This document shows positions 15,098 to 26,625 of a DNA stretch of 64,000 bases, one piece after another. The notes under the pieces are model-generated. The model made no database searches. It was not told where the DNA came from and was given only the letters and a program-made list of their open reading frames with translations. Where the stretch lies: the NCBI GenBank assembly GCA_023053545.1, contig JAKZAN010000002.1, positions 11,032,790 through 11,096,789 on the forward strand. The letters are read 5' to 3'. Made by a program: the position numbers and the translations under genes. Positions within the stretch are counted from its first letter, which is position 1; every line of letters begins with the position of its first letter. The stretch comes from Lepidurus packardi. Lineage: Eukaryota; Arthropoda; Branchiopoda; Notostraca; Triopsidae.

Positions 15098-18000
15098 TCA
15101 AACCCGCTGAATTTCGAAAAGTTTCACAGCAGTATCATACCAAATGGGAGGCTCAACATTCCTAAAATTAATCCTCGAAATTTAAACCAACAATTTCATA
15201 AGCAATACATACCTTAGATAGATGACACCCCACATGTATGTGCGGAACCAGTTTGAGGTCCCGCTATTGGCTTGGTATTTGCGAATCAATATCGGATGGG
15301 GTACCGGCAACAATCCGACTAAAGTACCGTGTTGCAGAAATTTTAATATTTCACTTTCGTCCGTCAAACCCCTTTTTAAAATATACAATTGTTATTAAGT
15401 CATCTTGTACTTTCTCTTTCCATCACCATTACTTGTCAATGCAAATCTTCTCAACTTGTGGCACGAGAACTTGTAAAAGCCGCATAATCGTCTGTAAAGG
15501 CAACTTTTGCTTCCAGCTGTGCACCCAATCCGGTGTAGGCACCCATTGCAAGCCTCCCCTCTGTTTATAAAGATTTGGTTATTTTGAAAAAAAAACTAAA
15601 AAATTGTAACATGCCTGTAACACTGAAGGCGCGCGAGACAGCTGCGATACGGGCCGCGAGCCTTCTGAACTGGATGACTTGTGTGACAATGTCGGCGAAG
15701 CCAAAGGCTGCGTAAACAAACATAATATAAGCAGTTATTCTGAACCTTAACCCTTCCCCTTTTTACTTATCTTATCGCCTTCTTAGAGGCGGATAGAACC
15801 AGAAAAGAGACTTACAGCTATCAACAACTTCCAAATCGCGCTTATCTTACATTCACCCCTGAATACTAGCAGACTAGTGACTTCTAAACGTGATATCTTG
15901 CACATTTTGTACTTAACCAAGGTAAACTCTTACTTAACTGCCACAAATCAGGTCGTTTAGTTTACCATGCTTTGTGAACGCGGGACTGCGTCGCTAATAT
16001 TGCCTTTTCCATCTTCTTGAATGGCATCTAAGCCCAAGCTGCCTTCATCTTCTAGAATTTCTGTCGCTTTCGCGTTGTCTTCCTCCAAAGCGGTTTCAAT
16101 GATTGTACCATCGGTGCCATCAACCAAATTCAAGTGACTGAGTTGAAGAGGCGAAGGGTGAGCCGATGCTTGTTCAGTCATTTTGTCGATCCCTAAAACC
16201 CAAATTCAAAAGGCATTTCAAGGCTGCCCGGGGCTATTGAATCCCCAGCATATCAGAAAAAGGTGTTTTAAAATTATATTTACCCGGAATAGCAGCCAGA
16301 GAGCACGTTTGTGTCCCAGGTATAGCAGGCTGGGCAGGCCGCGATCCTTCCATGGATTCCGACTTGTCATCCCCTTCTTTCGCTTCACGAGAGTTTGGAT
16401 CACGTTCACGCGCAACTATCGAATCATTGGAGGCCTGACGCCCCAGTTGCTTCCTACCGCGACGTGACAAACTGCGACTTATGGCGCCGCAATCTGTAGG
16501 CAAGCTCGCCAAGGCATGGAAGACTTGGCGCTTGCGAATAATGGTGTAGACCAAGTTAGCATTGCCATCGAACTGGTACTGTATGATGTTGTTGAAGATT
16601 TCCAGCAAGAAAAACACCAAGTGATGGTTCGTAGGCGAAGAGAACAAGAACCACGGCGTCGAAAAGGCTTCCAACAAATGAAGCAATTTTGTGCTCGCCA
16701 CCATAGACAGTGTCTTTAAATACGGGGAAACTGCAATGAAAATCCCAACCAAAGGTTAATTTTTCTTTTCATATTTCATTCATCAGGGTCAATTTGGAAA
16801 ATGAAACTCGGTTGGCTTCCATTTCTCTTTCTGGCATTGCTCCTACTCGTCGAGTGCGACAGTGCAAACCCGAATCCGAATCAGAAACGCAAGAAAGAAC
16901 GCAAACCCAGGCCAGATGTTAAGAAAGAAATCGTTGAACCCGAAGTCGTTCCACCGGTTCCGACTACCGAACCGTCTCCCTTGCACCCCGTGCAACCCCC
17001 ACGGTTGCCTCCTCCACCCCCACCTGCACCGGAACCTGAAATCACTGAACCCGAGGAAGTAGAATCCGAGATCGTGGATCCTGTAACCCAACCTCTAGGT
17101 TGCCCAGCCCTATTGGTGCCTCCTTCAACCGATGAACACCAATCCACTCCGTGCCTCTGCCTCGACCATGGAGCGGACGGTTTAAGCATTGAATGTGCTG
17201 CTGCTCTTAACCCAGAGCAATTGCGCCATGTTTTCCAGGTAAACCGTAGTGGAAAATAACAAATCTATGTTTAATTTGGTAGGACACTGATAACCAATTT
17301 GTTTGAAGTTACATATTTTTTAATTGATTATGAACTGATTTCATTTGGCAGATGCATTTACAGAAACGGAGGATCGAGGCTGTTGAGATCAGGAATTCTA
17401 CTCTTCCAAAGCTCATCTCTGAGCAATTCGCCGGAAGCGAAGTTACCGTACTCTTTCTGCGGCATAACGAACTGATGACGATTGAAGCGAGTGCTTTTAA
17501 TGGCTCGGAAAAAACGTTAACTCGCCTTGAGCTCAACAGCAATACTCTTCGCAATTTCGATTTCACGACTTTCGAACCTTTTATTGAACTTAACACACTA
17601 AACCTCGGCGAAAACAAACTTACGACCATCGGCAATGCTGGCAAATTACCCGCGCTCCGCTACTTGTACCTCTATGCCAATGAGATTGACTACATTGCCC
17701 CTAAAGCGTTCATGGGTCTCGAGTCGTTGGAATACCTGGATTTACGATGGAATCGACTGCAAGTCCTAGAGCCTAACAGTTTCCAAACTTTATCCACAAG
17801 ATGGCAACTCAGACTGAGGGATAATCAAATATCAACGTTGGAAGGTACTTTCGGTTCTGGCGTAGTACCGTTCTTGGTTGAATTGGTGGGAAATAGCATA
17901 GAACAGCTTACCGAGTTCTATAGTAACTTGGTAGAAGCGGCGTTTATGGAAGGCTCTAAGCTCTACTTGGAAGGTAAGTTGTATCGCTAAAAAGGGTAAA

Positions 18001-20235
18001 GGAGGTCTGTTCTAAACCCTGATTCGCTTAGGAAATCCTTTGCAATGCGACTGCACCCTGAGCTGGTTAGTTAACAACTCGACGTTCGTTCAATTCGTGG
18101 ACCAAGCGCGTTGTGAAGGCAAGGGCACTTTGCTGCAAGATCTAGATTTAGAAGAGCTTTCCCAATGCCCGCCCCCTTCTTACAGACCGCCCTTGTTTGT
18201 TCAGCAACAGAACGAAGAGGAGGAACAAACCGAAAACTAAGCTGAACAATATCCCTTTGCATTTTTTTGTTCTTTTTTTAAAGCAACGAGTCAAGGATAA
18301 GACAAAGTTGCGACTTACCATTGACAAGGATTGTAAGCAAGCAATCAAATAAGGGCTGCAGACGTTGGTGCCCAGTGGTAATGATTTTGTGGAACACCAC
18401 GACCAAAAGGTCGGCGTGTGTACCTGCATTTATAGAAGTCAATACACTATTTTAGCAAAACTGCAAACGTGTAGAACTGCTTGCCTGTGAAAACGGGGAT
18501 ATCCATGGGTACAGTAGCTGTATACGGTTTATTAAGACGAACCCCAAAATTGCGCTCTCCGCTAAGCAGCAGCAAAATAAAGACTCCGATGTGCATCAGC
18601 CCAACACGTGCTAATAAAGTGATAAACAATGAACAATAAAAGCTTACAAAATGCCTTACATTGATCAGCTCGGGAATCATTTAAGTGGAACAGAATGGGC
18701 ACTAAGATATTCAAGACTTCGCTGCTTTTCAGTACATAGTAGAGAAATTTCTGGGACAAATTAATATTAGGAAAAATTAAGAGTTTGATATTCTACTCAT
18801 ACTTTGTTATAATCGCAAACTTTCCAAAAGAAAACGAGCAATTCTTGGTGGAATTGCACTTTTTTGGCTGAATTCGGCAAATAAGTTTGCAGTAACGGAT
18901 TGTTGAGAAGTTTCGTAAAGCCTTGCAGAAGGAAAGCAAAGTCTTCTTCTCTATGGATGCGCGACAGATAATTGATGAACAAGTTGTCGGGTGAGGAGCA
19001 CTGCAATAGAAGTGGATTAGGAAAGATGGTAAGATGCATTCGATGTTGAAAGCCAGTACTTCGTCTCCAATGGAAGACTGAGCTCCTTCCCAATCTAAAG
19101 CCACGATGAGAACTTGCAAGGCAACTTCAACCAAAGGCTCTCTCGAGTCTGCAAATAGCAAATGGTTATATGGCAAGCCCATCCCGACTGGGTCATAGGC
19201 GCAAATGACGTTTAAAAGTGACGTGAAGAGAGGCAGAGCGTGTCTGTTATCAGCAGAGGTCAGATGTTGGACCCAGCGGTTTGGTGACTGCGTGGAATCG
19301 CCTAGGGGACCGAATAAATCAATAGATCCCACAGGATTATCTCAACTTTGACAATTACTTCCAGGAGGGTAGTACATGGCTTGACTAAAGCAAGTTAGCA
19401 AAAGTTTCAGGATTTCTGTACGATTACTATCCAATCGCGGGTCATGAGGAGGAGAATGAGCGAAACCCACACCAGCTTCCCAAATAAATTCACAGCTGTC
19501 TATGGAATGCAGATCTTCGTGCTTATCCTAATAGATTTAGGGTATTTATTTATCATGCTTAGGGTATTAATTCATAACACATTAAAAAAGAAAGAAAATT
19601 ACCGGTCCGGATTTTTTGTTGGCCACCACAGTAAAATCTGGGCAAAATAGGAGATCGCAGAGTGCATTGAGAAGAGATTTAGCTAGAGGTAACGACTCTT
19701 CGCCTGCTTGTGCGTGAGATTGTCCAGGTAAGCTGGACCAGAAGAAACTACGCCAATCAGGGTCCTCGAATATGTAGGAGAGCAACCTTGTTAAGATACG
19801 GACGCAGTTTAAGACTAAAAATAGGATGATGATAGATAGAAATCTGAATGCTCTACTTTGTTTAAAATTAATTTTCTAATAAGTTACCAATTATATGTTC
19901 TTGCTGTGTTGCACAGGCAGAGTCTGCGGATTGGACTAGCTTTTCGACAGCTTTGTAACAAAGGGTGGCCAGGTTTGAGGGACATTCTTCTCGTAAAACT
20001 CGTATTTCCGCACCAGGAATGAGTGTGAAAATATCCTGGACATTGGTGACGCTATCGGACCAAAACTGCAGCCAGAATTCTTCGTCGTTAGCATCTATGG
20101 GCTACAAGTAAGTACGTTTTTTTATTATTTCATTATTCAATTTCTTAAGAAATCTTTATCTTTATTCACCTGTGTTTTTGTCGTTAGCTGGACCACAGCC
20201 TTACGGTAATTAAGTTTCGTATCGGCATTTCCCAT
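15098..20235 (-). CDS. HID1: HID1 domain protein (trans-Golgi / dense-core granule factor)
   Basis: Peripheral membrane protein of the trans-Golgi needed for dense-core vesicle biogenesis in animals. Fifteen exons: 20235-20170, 20101-19888, 19814-19603, 19527-19359, 19301-19060, 19000-18803, 18750-18660, 18610-18485, 18423-18319, 16730-16284, 16192-15966, 15707-15615, 15560-15433, 15371-15213 and 15161-15098, totalling 846 residues (human 788). The start MGNADTKLNYRKAVVQLTT has Gly2, fitting N-myristoylation. Conserved blocks include YIFEDPDWRSFFW, DNRHALPLFTSLLN, NYLSRIHREEDF, VGLMHIGVFILLLLSGERNF, VSPYLKTLSM and HGTLVGLLPVPHPILIRKYQ, ending FEIQRV. The Ser-rich linker is variable, as in other HID1 proteins. 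Intron 9 (18318-16731) is about 1.6 kb and holds a whole gene on the other strand. Intron 8 uses a GC donor. Confidence 0.96.
16801..18240 (+). CDS. Secreted leucine-rich-repeat protein nested in a HID1 intron
   Basis: Exons 16801-17238, 17352-17973 and 18032-18240, giving 422 residues. Signal peptide (GWLPFLFLALLLLVECDS), then about 80 residues rich in Pro, Glu, Lys and Val (PPRLPPPPPPAPEPEITEPE), a cysteine N-cap (CPALL...CLCL...ECAA) and about seven leucine-rich repeats (LFLRHNEL, LELNSNTLRN, LNLGENKLTTI, LYLYANEIDYI, LDLRWNRLQVL, LRLRDNQISTLE). It ends in a C-cap (NPLQCDCTLSWLV...ARCEGKG) and an acidic tail (NEEEEQTEN). There is no transmembrane segment, so secretion is predicted. It resembles the crustacean proteins often named luciferin 2-monooxygenase non-catalytic subunit, a name that says little about function. 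The gene lies wholly within HID1 intron 9, in the opposite direction. Confidence 0.92.
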
Positions 20236-20992
20236 ATTCTAGCCCTATTATCCTGTAAAATAAGCGAAAAATAACACCACTACGACTTGGATTATTATAA
20301 GAACTTTTCTTTGAGTTGTCCAGTACCTAAGGTTTGAACCGAGAATTGTAAAATTTTGTTTTCGAAGCATTAACTAACGAAACGCGATCCTGCAGCACTA
20401 AGCTACTTGCACTTGTCCTTGGCCACCGTACTTGTATCCTGCAGTACTTCGCATACACACAATTTCATAGTTGTGACGCAGTTTAAAAACGTTTGTTGTA
20501 CTTTCCAAAGTTCAATAATTTTGTATACCCCAATTACGTTTATCTCTTATGAAATACAACTTTTGCTGTAATTTTACGCAGATTTTATTGGCATAAAACG
20601 TACCAGGAACCAGATTTTTTTTACGCTTGATAAATGTTCTGCTTTTGTAATTCTTTATGACCTGCTGTCATTTGAGGCATCAACATCTCTAAGCTAACGA
20701 CACTGAATAATTAACCGCAAATTCTCTAAATATAACTTCAATATAGTACGAACGACCTTCACATCTGCACTCATTCGGTTGTTAAGTTTCACCGGAAGGC
20801 ACGTCTTAATCATGCTTGAATGCGCCGATGCTTCACCTATGCATTTACCTGGTATTCTCTATCCTTTGTATAAAAAATACATGTGTAGCTTATGTGGGCT
20901 CATATGTTGTTACAGAACCATCCAGTACGTTCTGTACGGAATCGGTCATCGGCCCTTTTTTGCCCAAGGTGCACACAAACCACTCAACAACC
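20236..20992. other. Divergent upstream region, HID1 and sulfotransferase 1
   Basis: Contains the HID1 promoter and 5'UTR (left) and that of the sulfotransferase gene (right). Short open frames here have no recognisable content. Confidence 0.5.
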
Positions 20993-22213
20993 ATGAAAGG
21001 CAGATTACGATATTTTGCCACCATAGCTTTGGTTTATCTACTGTATATATTATTTACAAGTGCAATTAGTGGATTCATTACATCGATTTTACGTACAGGT
21101 ACGCTATACTTAAAATAGGTGTGAACGAATTGTGGTAGGATGAACTTTTTTTTTAATATCCCGTGCATAGCAGGAAGTCGCGAATTGTTCACGTCACGAA
21201 TAGAACCTTTGATTTTGCCGAAGATGCAACTTTCCTCTGAAGCATTCAAACTCATGGATAAAGCTATACAATCCCTTCAACTTGAGGAGTTATTGGCAGA
21301 AGCAAAAACTGCTTCATCAAACCCTGATTTGTACAAGAGCTACTTACCAGGTCCAAAATTGCGAATCTTAGTTGCAGCAACTTGGAGGACGGGTTCTACG
21401 TTTTTAGGAGAGCTTCTCAACAGTTACCCCGGCGTCTTTTACTCTTTTGAACCAATGCATTTCATTGATCGTAACCAACATATCAACGATGGCTTCCCAG
21501 CCAAAAATGCCGTGCATCTTCTCTCCGCAATCTTTCGTTGTGATTTCCACAATCAGTCCCGCTACCTCGAGCATTGCAAGAAAAAAGATTTTGATTTCCT
21601 TTTACACCACAATACAAGGCTTTGGGATGCGTGCGGGGGAAATACGACGATTTGTGGTGACCCGCATTTCATTACGAGTCTATGTAAGTACAGTCCAATT
21701 CACTTAATTAAAAGCGTTCGTCTTCGGCTAAAACACACGCAACCTCTACTGGAAAAGTTTGAAAATCTACGAGTGATATGGCTTACTAGAAATCCTGGTG
21801 GCATCTTTGTTTCCAGGTTTCAAATGTCTTGGTGTCAACATCCTACCTGCAGAGATCCTTCAAAAGTGTGTTATGACTTGTATCAAGACTGGGCAGCATT
21901 CCAAAACTTGACACAAGCACATCCTGGTAAACTCTACCATATTAAATATGAAGATCTGAGTATCAAGCCGGATTTTGAGGTTAAGAAACTGCTCGACTTC
22001 CTCAATCTTCCAAAAGTACAACGCGTAGACGATTACATACAAACTCATACTAAACTATCCAAAGGGAGTCAGCCATTTGCACTGAGAGATCCATACGGAA
22101 CCTTACGCAATTCCAACAAGACAGTGAACCAATGGAAAGAAAAGCTCGGTTTTTGGCAAAAAAGAAAAATCCTTAAAGCTTGTAGATTGTTTATGAATGC
22201 GGTTCATTATTAA
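20993..22213 (+). CDS. Carbohydrate sulfotransferase, copy 1 (Golgi, type II membrane)
   Basis: Member of the PAPS-dependent galactose/GlcNAc/GalNAc-6-O sulfotransferase family acting on glycans in the Golgi. Exon 1 (20993-21098) encodes a cytosolic start and membrane anchor (MKGRLRYFATIALVYLLYIL). Exon 2 (21174-22213) encodes the lumenal catalytic domain; the total is 381 residues. The 5'-phosphosulfate-binding loop is TWRTGSTFLGELLNSYPGVF with FEPMH after it. The 3'-phosphate site reads LTRNPGGIFVSR, degenerate against the family RDPRxxxxSR, as Asp and the second Arg are lost. The usual Cys-containing stretch follows (WCQHPTCRDPSKVCYDL), then KYEDLSIKPD. An AATAAA lies at 22299-22304. Which sugar is modified cannot be told from sequence. 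Confidence 0.9.
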
Positions 22214-22620
22214 AAGCAAGATCTAGGTTTGCGATATTTAATTCTATGATTCTCTGCAAAAATGCCTAGAACACGACATTTGTATAGAAGCTGAATGAAA
22301 TAAACGTATGATCGATTTTCACCTGAATCTGATAATTTTTTCAAATACTAAATTCTTCGCTCTGTACTAAATTTGGTTTGCTCTAATTACTAAAAAGTTT
22401 GTTCGCTTATGTAAGTGTATTGTGAACTACTCAGACCATAAGTTCTCGCATATATGGATTTGCGGTCGAAAGCACAATATATAAGTTTAACCACACACTA
22501 TATACTGTACCTATATTATAAACCTTTATACTGTGATCCGACTGTTATCCGAAGTTTATTTGTATAAGATACATATTCAGTCTAAAGCAATTATATATTT
22601 TTTTTAAAGATTGAGAGTGT
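22214..22620. other. Convergent 3' flanks of sulfotransferase copy 1 and CPR gene 1
   Basis: AT-rich interval containing the sulfotransferase 3'UTR and, on the other strand, the end of the CPR gene 1 3'UTR. No other gene or repeat recognised. Confidence 0.5.
22299..22304 (+). terminator. Polyadenylation signal AATAAA of sulfotransferase copy 1
   Basis: A canonical AATAAA about 85 bp after the stop codon, with a T-rich stretch downstream. Confidence 0.55.
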
Positions 22621-22644
22621 TTGTCCGGCAAATCTCGTTATCAG
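22621..22644 (-). promoter_or_regulatory. Conserved 3'UTR element of CPR gene 1
   Basis: Just after the stop codon. The plus-strand core TTGTCCGGCAAATCTCGT is repeated nearly exactly in the same place after the other cuticle genes. Confidence 0.55.
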
Positions 22645-22667
22645 TCGGTTCAGATGTACTCGATTAT

Positions 22668-23276
22668 TTAATAACCCTTGGCAGAGTGGCCCCCATCGCC
22701 TCCGTGCCCAGAACCACCGCCATATCCGCCACCATACCCAGCACCGCTGCTGCCATATGCAGCACCAGTTTGCTGGTAAGTAACTTTGGGAAGGTAACCA
22801 GACTTTCCAGCTACAACGTATTCAGTCTTTTGAATGCGACCATCGGGCAAATGCACGTAAAAAGCACCTGTAAAGGCAAGTCAACCCAGATAATAACACT
22901 CGCATTTCATATACCCTTTACCTTTAGTTGTATCGCCTTTTCTATTTTCATTGTGCCCCATGTTCACATAAGATTTCTGGTCAGAAACATCATATCCAAA
23001 ATTGTAAAATGCTGGGGCCTATAACAACGTACCAAAATAATCAAATAAACAAAATTCTCAGAACCATTTTACTCACATAGTAACTGTGGCTGTCATCATA
23101 GCCTCCTCCGCCTCCGTGACCTCCTGCTCCGTAACCTCCAGCTCCATAACCACTTGCAGTCACACAAGCTACGGACAAGGCGATTAAGATAACAATCTGG
23201 TAAAAAATGGTAAAAAAAGAAAATTAAAGACTAAGATTTTCCCACAATGGTAAGTGTTTTGAGGCTATACCTTCAT
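22668..23276 (-). CDS. CPR cuticle protein 1 of the array (chitin_bind_4)
   Basis: Secreted structural protein of chitinous cuticle. Exons: 23276-23271 (only Met-Lys), 23196-23077, 23018-22922 and 22867-22668; 140 residues. A hydrophobic signal (IVILIALSVACVTA) is followed by a Gly/Tyr/Ala-rich stretch and the Rebers-Riddiford domain: YNFGYDVSDQKSYVNMGH, a charged ENRKGDTTKG turn, then YVHLPDGRIQKTEYVVAG and GYLPKVTYQQTGAAYG. A GYGGG tail with His and Ser closes it. A two-codon first exon, phase-0 introns and a split inside the chitin-binding domain are shared by its neighbours. The Gly-rich repeats resemble pro-resilin-like elastic cuticle proteins. First in a five-gene minus-strand tandem array. 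Confidence 0.93.
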
Positions 23277-23355
23277 GTCTGATAACGAGTTAAATGGTTT
23301 TGAAATTTGGTCTTTTAGAGCTCAGTTGCTTCAAGGTTTTGCTAGTTGAGGAACT

Positions 23356-23390
23356 GGATACTGTTGGCAGTCCTGCTAGCCCTTTATATA
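23356..23390 (-). promoter_or_regulatory. Core promoter of CPR gene 1 (TATA + initiator)
   Basis: On the minus strand TATATAAAGG (23390-23381) is followed about 25 bp later by CCAACAGTATCC (23367-23356). The same pair stands at the same distance upstream of all five CPR genes. Confidence 0.7.
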
Positions 23391-24638
23391 CGACCCAAGA
23401 TTTCATGCTTCCGTGGCAATTTGGGGAAGCTGGTATAGAAAGGTGTAATCAAGTAGAACAGACTTTTGTGTTAGGATCATGGCAATTGGAACTGTGAAGA
23501 AACACTAGATCACTTTCTCAGCTTTTTGGCATTGGCCAGTGTTGTTATTCGAGCGTGCGGCCTGTTACTTCGTGGAGTGATCTTTCGCTGGCTTTAAAAT
23601 CTTTCGCTTTCAGACGGAAGGGTAAGGAATTTCGTACGAAATATTTTGACAATAAAACCAATTTAACTAAAATCGTTAACATCAGCTTTGGTTATGGCAG
23701 GGATGGCTTATTCCTTTATCATGCTTTATTAAAGGAAAGTATTCATAGCTATAACTGATGGTATATATGACGGTTATACGGCTTTAAAGGATATATCGAA
23801 AAGTACGTAATCAATAGCTTCACGGTACATTTTGGCAGGAACAGTACTTTACTCATTGAGAGTATTTGCACCCTTAATTGCACTAAATGTATAAAAAGCG
23901 GTTTTAAAATATTTTTCAGGATCTTAAGTTAGTTTACACTCATGTTTCATCCTTATGTTAGTAATGTATCTTTACTCTCGATGCCAAGTAAAATCACTCG
24001 TTACACAGGGTTAAGGGAATCACGGATCACAAGTAAACATAAATTTGACTTTGGATTGACTTTCCTGTTCAATCTCTGATACACGACTTCGTTCCTCTTA
24101 CTCTCCTACGTGACTCTTTTTCGTTACCTCGTAACCCTCGCAAAACATGACCTAAGCCAGGAGCGACTACGCCTAGTCCCAACCTCACATAATCTGTTGA
24201 AGTTTGGTTTCATAAGAGTTAGATGCAATACCGATAAAGACTGAAACAAATATAATAGATGGAATTTATTTAAAAATCAGTGACTGTAGGTAAAAATAAA
24301 CCTATTCATTTTTAAATTTTATATCATCAAAGGGTTTGAAAATGTTCGTCTTGCGAGGTATTACACAAATTTGAATAACAAAATGAAATATCTGTTCTTT
24401 TATGGGACTGAATTGTTTATTTTCGAACGAGGGGTCATAAACTTAGTTGTATGCTAAAGGTTATGCCCCAGGCCTTAGGTTGCGACTATTCGGATTAAGT
24501 ATTCAGAAGAAATATTTTACAGGATATCCCATATTTAATAGTCCAATTCTTGAACGTGCTTTTAAGTCCTGATTCTAGATATATTTATAGTGTACATACA
24601 CCTTTACAAGTGATTCGTATTTTTCAAAAATGTGAGAG
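23391..24638. other. Intergenic between CPR genes 1 and 2
   Basis: About 1.2 kb of AT-rich sequence. No protein, RNA gene or clear repeat recognised. Confidence 0.5.
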
Positions 24639-24666
24639 CTTGTCCGGCAAATCTCGTCATCAGGTC
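24639..24666 (-). promoter_or_regulatory. Conserved 3'UTR element of CPR gene 2
   Basis: Copy of the shared 3'UTR motif with the identical TTGTCCGGCAAATCTCGT core, starting about 20 nt after the stop codon. Confidence 0.55.
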
Positions 24667-24684
24667 TTGGCCGTTTCGTTATTT

Positions 24685-25403
24685 TTAATAACCTTTGCCG
24701 CCTTGGCCTCCGTGTCCGCCGCCATATCCACCGCCATATCCAGCGCCGCTACTACCGTATGCCGCACCGGTTTGCTGGTAAGTAACTTTGGGAAGGTAAC
24801 CAGATTTTCCCGATACAACGTATTCAGTCTTTTGCAGGCGGCCGTCAGGCAAATGCACATAATAGGCACCTGTAACCGGCGAAAAAGCAATTCGATATTC
24901 AAGACCCTTGCACTGCATATAGTGGACCTTACCTTTAGTGGTATCTCCATTTCTGTTCTCGCTGTGTCCCATGTTCACGTAAGATTTCTGGTCAGAAACA
25001 TCGTATCCAAAGTTGTAAAATGCGGGAGCCTAAATTGGTTTTAGATGGCAACAAATTTCGTAATCATTTGCGATGAGAAGCGAAATAATGTTAGTCGAGC
25101 TACTTACGTAGTAATTATGACTGTCATCTGAGCTACCTCTGTGACCTCCAGCTCCGGCTCCGCCACCTCCATAACCGCCACCACCAGCTCCATATCCTCC
25201 ACCTCCATGACCACCGACGTGACCAGCACCAGCCCCGGCTCCTGCTCCAGCTCCGCCGCCACCTCCTCCATTCCCGTAATAACCGCCGGCAGCCACACAA
25301 GCGACACACAAAGTTAAAACGCTAGCAACCTGCAAGGAAAAATCCAGAATTTAATAGGCATAGCTTTCCCAAAAACATTAATAGGCTTAAACTATACCTT
25401 CAT
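24685..25403 (-). CDS. CPR cuticle protein 2 of the array (chitin_bind_4)
   Basis: Exons: 25403-25398 (Met-Lys), 25329-25108, 25029-24933 and 24869-24685; 169 residues. Signal VASVLTLCVACVAA is followed by a long repetitive Gly/Ala/Tyr block (GAGAGAGAG, GAGGGGYGGGG with HVGGHG). The Rebers-Riddiford domain is FGYDVSDQKSYVNMGHSENR, then YYVHLPDGRLQKTEYVVSG and GKSGYLPKVTYQQTGAAYG, ending in a GYGGGHGGQGGKGY tail. The Gly-rich block is longer than in copy 1 and is the main difference among paralogues, typical of replication slippage. Intron positions and phases match copies 1, 3 and 5. Confidence 0.94.
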
Positions 25404-25473
25404 GGTAAATTACGAAGTAAACTAAGTTTTCAGAGTTCAAAAAGTTGCTAGGAGGATTGCCGGATGATGAACT

Positions 25474-25508
25474 GGATACTGTTGGCTGGTCCACCAACCC
25501 CTTATATA
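25474..25508 (-). promoter_or_regulatory. Core promoter of CPR gene 2 (TATA + initiator)
   Basis: TATATAAGGG followed by CCAACAGTATCC on the minus strand with the same spacing as in the neighbouring CPR genes. About 70-100 bp before the start codon. Confidence 0.7.
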
Positions 25509-26588
25509 CGACTTGAGCTTTCATATTCCCGTGGTGATTTTGAAATGCTGGACGGGAAAGGTGTAATAAAGCGGAACAGACTTTTTGTATTAGTAGCGTG
25601 GTGCATGGACTGTTCACAATCGTAAAACACTTCGTCAGCTTTTAGGCAGTGAAAGTGGTATTATAACGTAGCATTGCAAATTGTCGTATACTTTCATTGG
25701 AACTTATGAATATAGGATAACGAATTGGTTTGAATTACTCTTATAAGATTATAAGTAGTTTCCAGGAAATATACTGTACTGTATCGGTAAAAGTATGTTA
25801 TTACTAGACGCTGTTATGGTTAGTTTCTATTTTTTAATTTGTGTCTACTTAGAGAATATACAGAGTATTTATATAAAACGCGAAGGATATTTTGCATTTT
25901 TTTTTGTTTGAAGTCAATCACCAATCATGAAGGGGCAGAGCTCCCTGTAATTGCACAAAGTGAAATTTCGTTTTCATTCTATACATTCAGAACTTATTTT
26001 GTCCATTGTCTTCTCTCTATTTTAATATCCAATCCCTAAAGCATAGTTTGTGTTACTGATGAGTCTGATTCAAATTCCGAGGAACGTAGGCTGCTTCAAT
26101 TGCAAATTTTGTGTAATTATCCGATTGCGATGTATTTTCTAACATTTGGATTTTTAATGCCTGACTTATAAGCTTGGATGTTTATAAATCTGGTATCAAG
26201 TTTCTAAATACGTTTATTCCCTCTGAAAGTCCTACTGCAGTCGTTATATGCGTAAGACCTTAGATAACTCTTACGTCATTTTTACAGTTATATGTAAACT
26301 TAAATAATAGATCATGAACATGTCGATATTTTAATTGAATAGCGAGAGCCTCCAGTTTAAGAAATTTCTCTATCGGTAAAAGCTTGGTATACTTTAGTTG
26401 TCTTTATAATAGTTGCCTTACAAGAATATTCCTTTGCTTTATTGACCATACTTCTTAAAGTTTAAAAGTATAGCAGTTATTGTAGGTATTGCTCTAAATC
26501 AGTAATAGATGTAAATTCAGCTGTAAATATATATTTATAATGTACATATATATGACAATCACAAGTAGAGAAGAGAAGTTAGAACTGG
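25509..26588. other. Intergenic between CPR genes 2 and 3
   Basis: About 1.1 kb of AT-rich sequence with no recognised feature. Confidence 0.5.
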
Positions 26589-26610
26589 TTCGACAAATCT
26601 CGTCATCAGA
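26589..26610 (-). promoter_or_regulatory. Conserved 3'UTR element of CPR gene 3
   Basis: A slightly diverged copy (CGACAAATCTCGTCATCAG on the plus strand) of the motif found after the other CPR genes. Confidence 0.5.
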
Positions 26611-26625
26611 TACTTCGGTTGCACT

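Noticed and set aside
25104-25307. Val/Glu-rich minus-strand frame in the CPR array, and similar Thr/Ser-rich plus-strand frames
   Set aside because: These are out-of-frame readings of the Gly-rich repeat codons of the cuticle genes.
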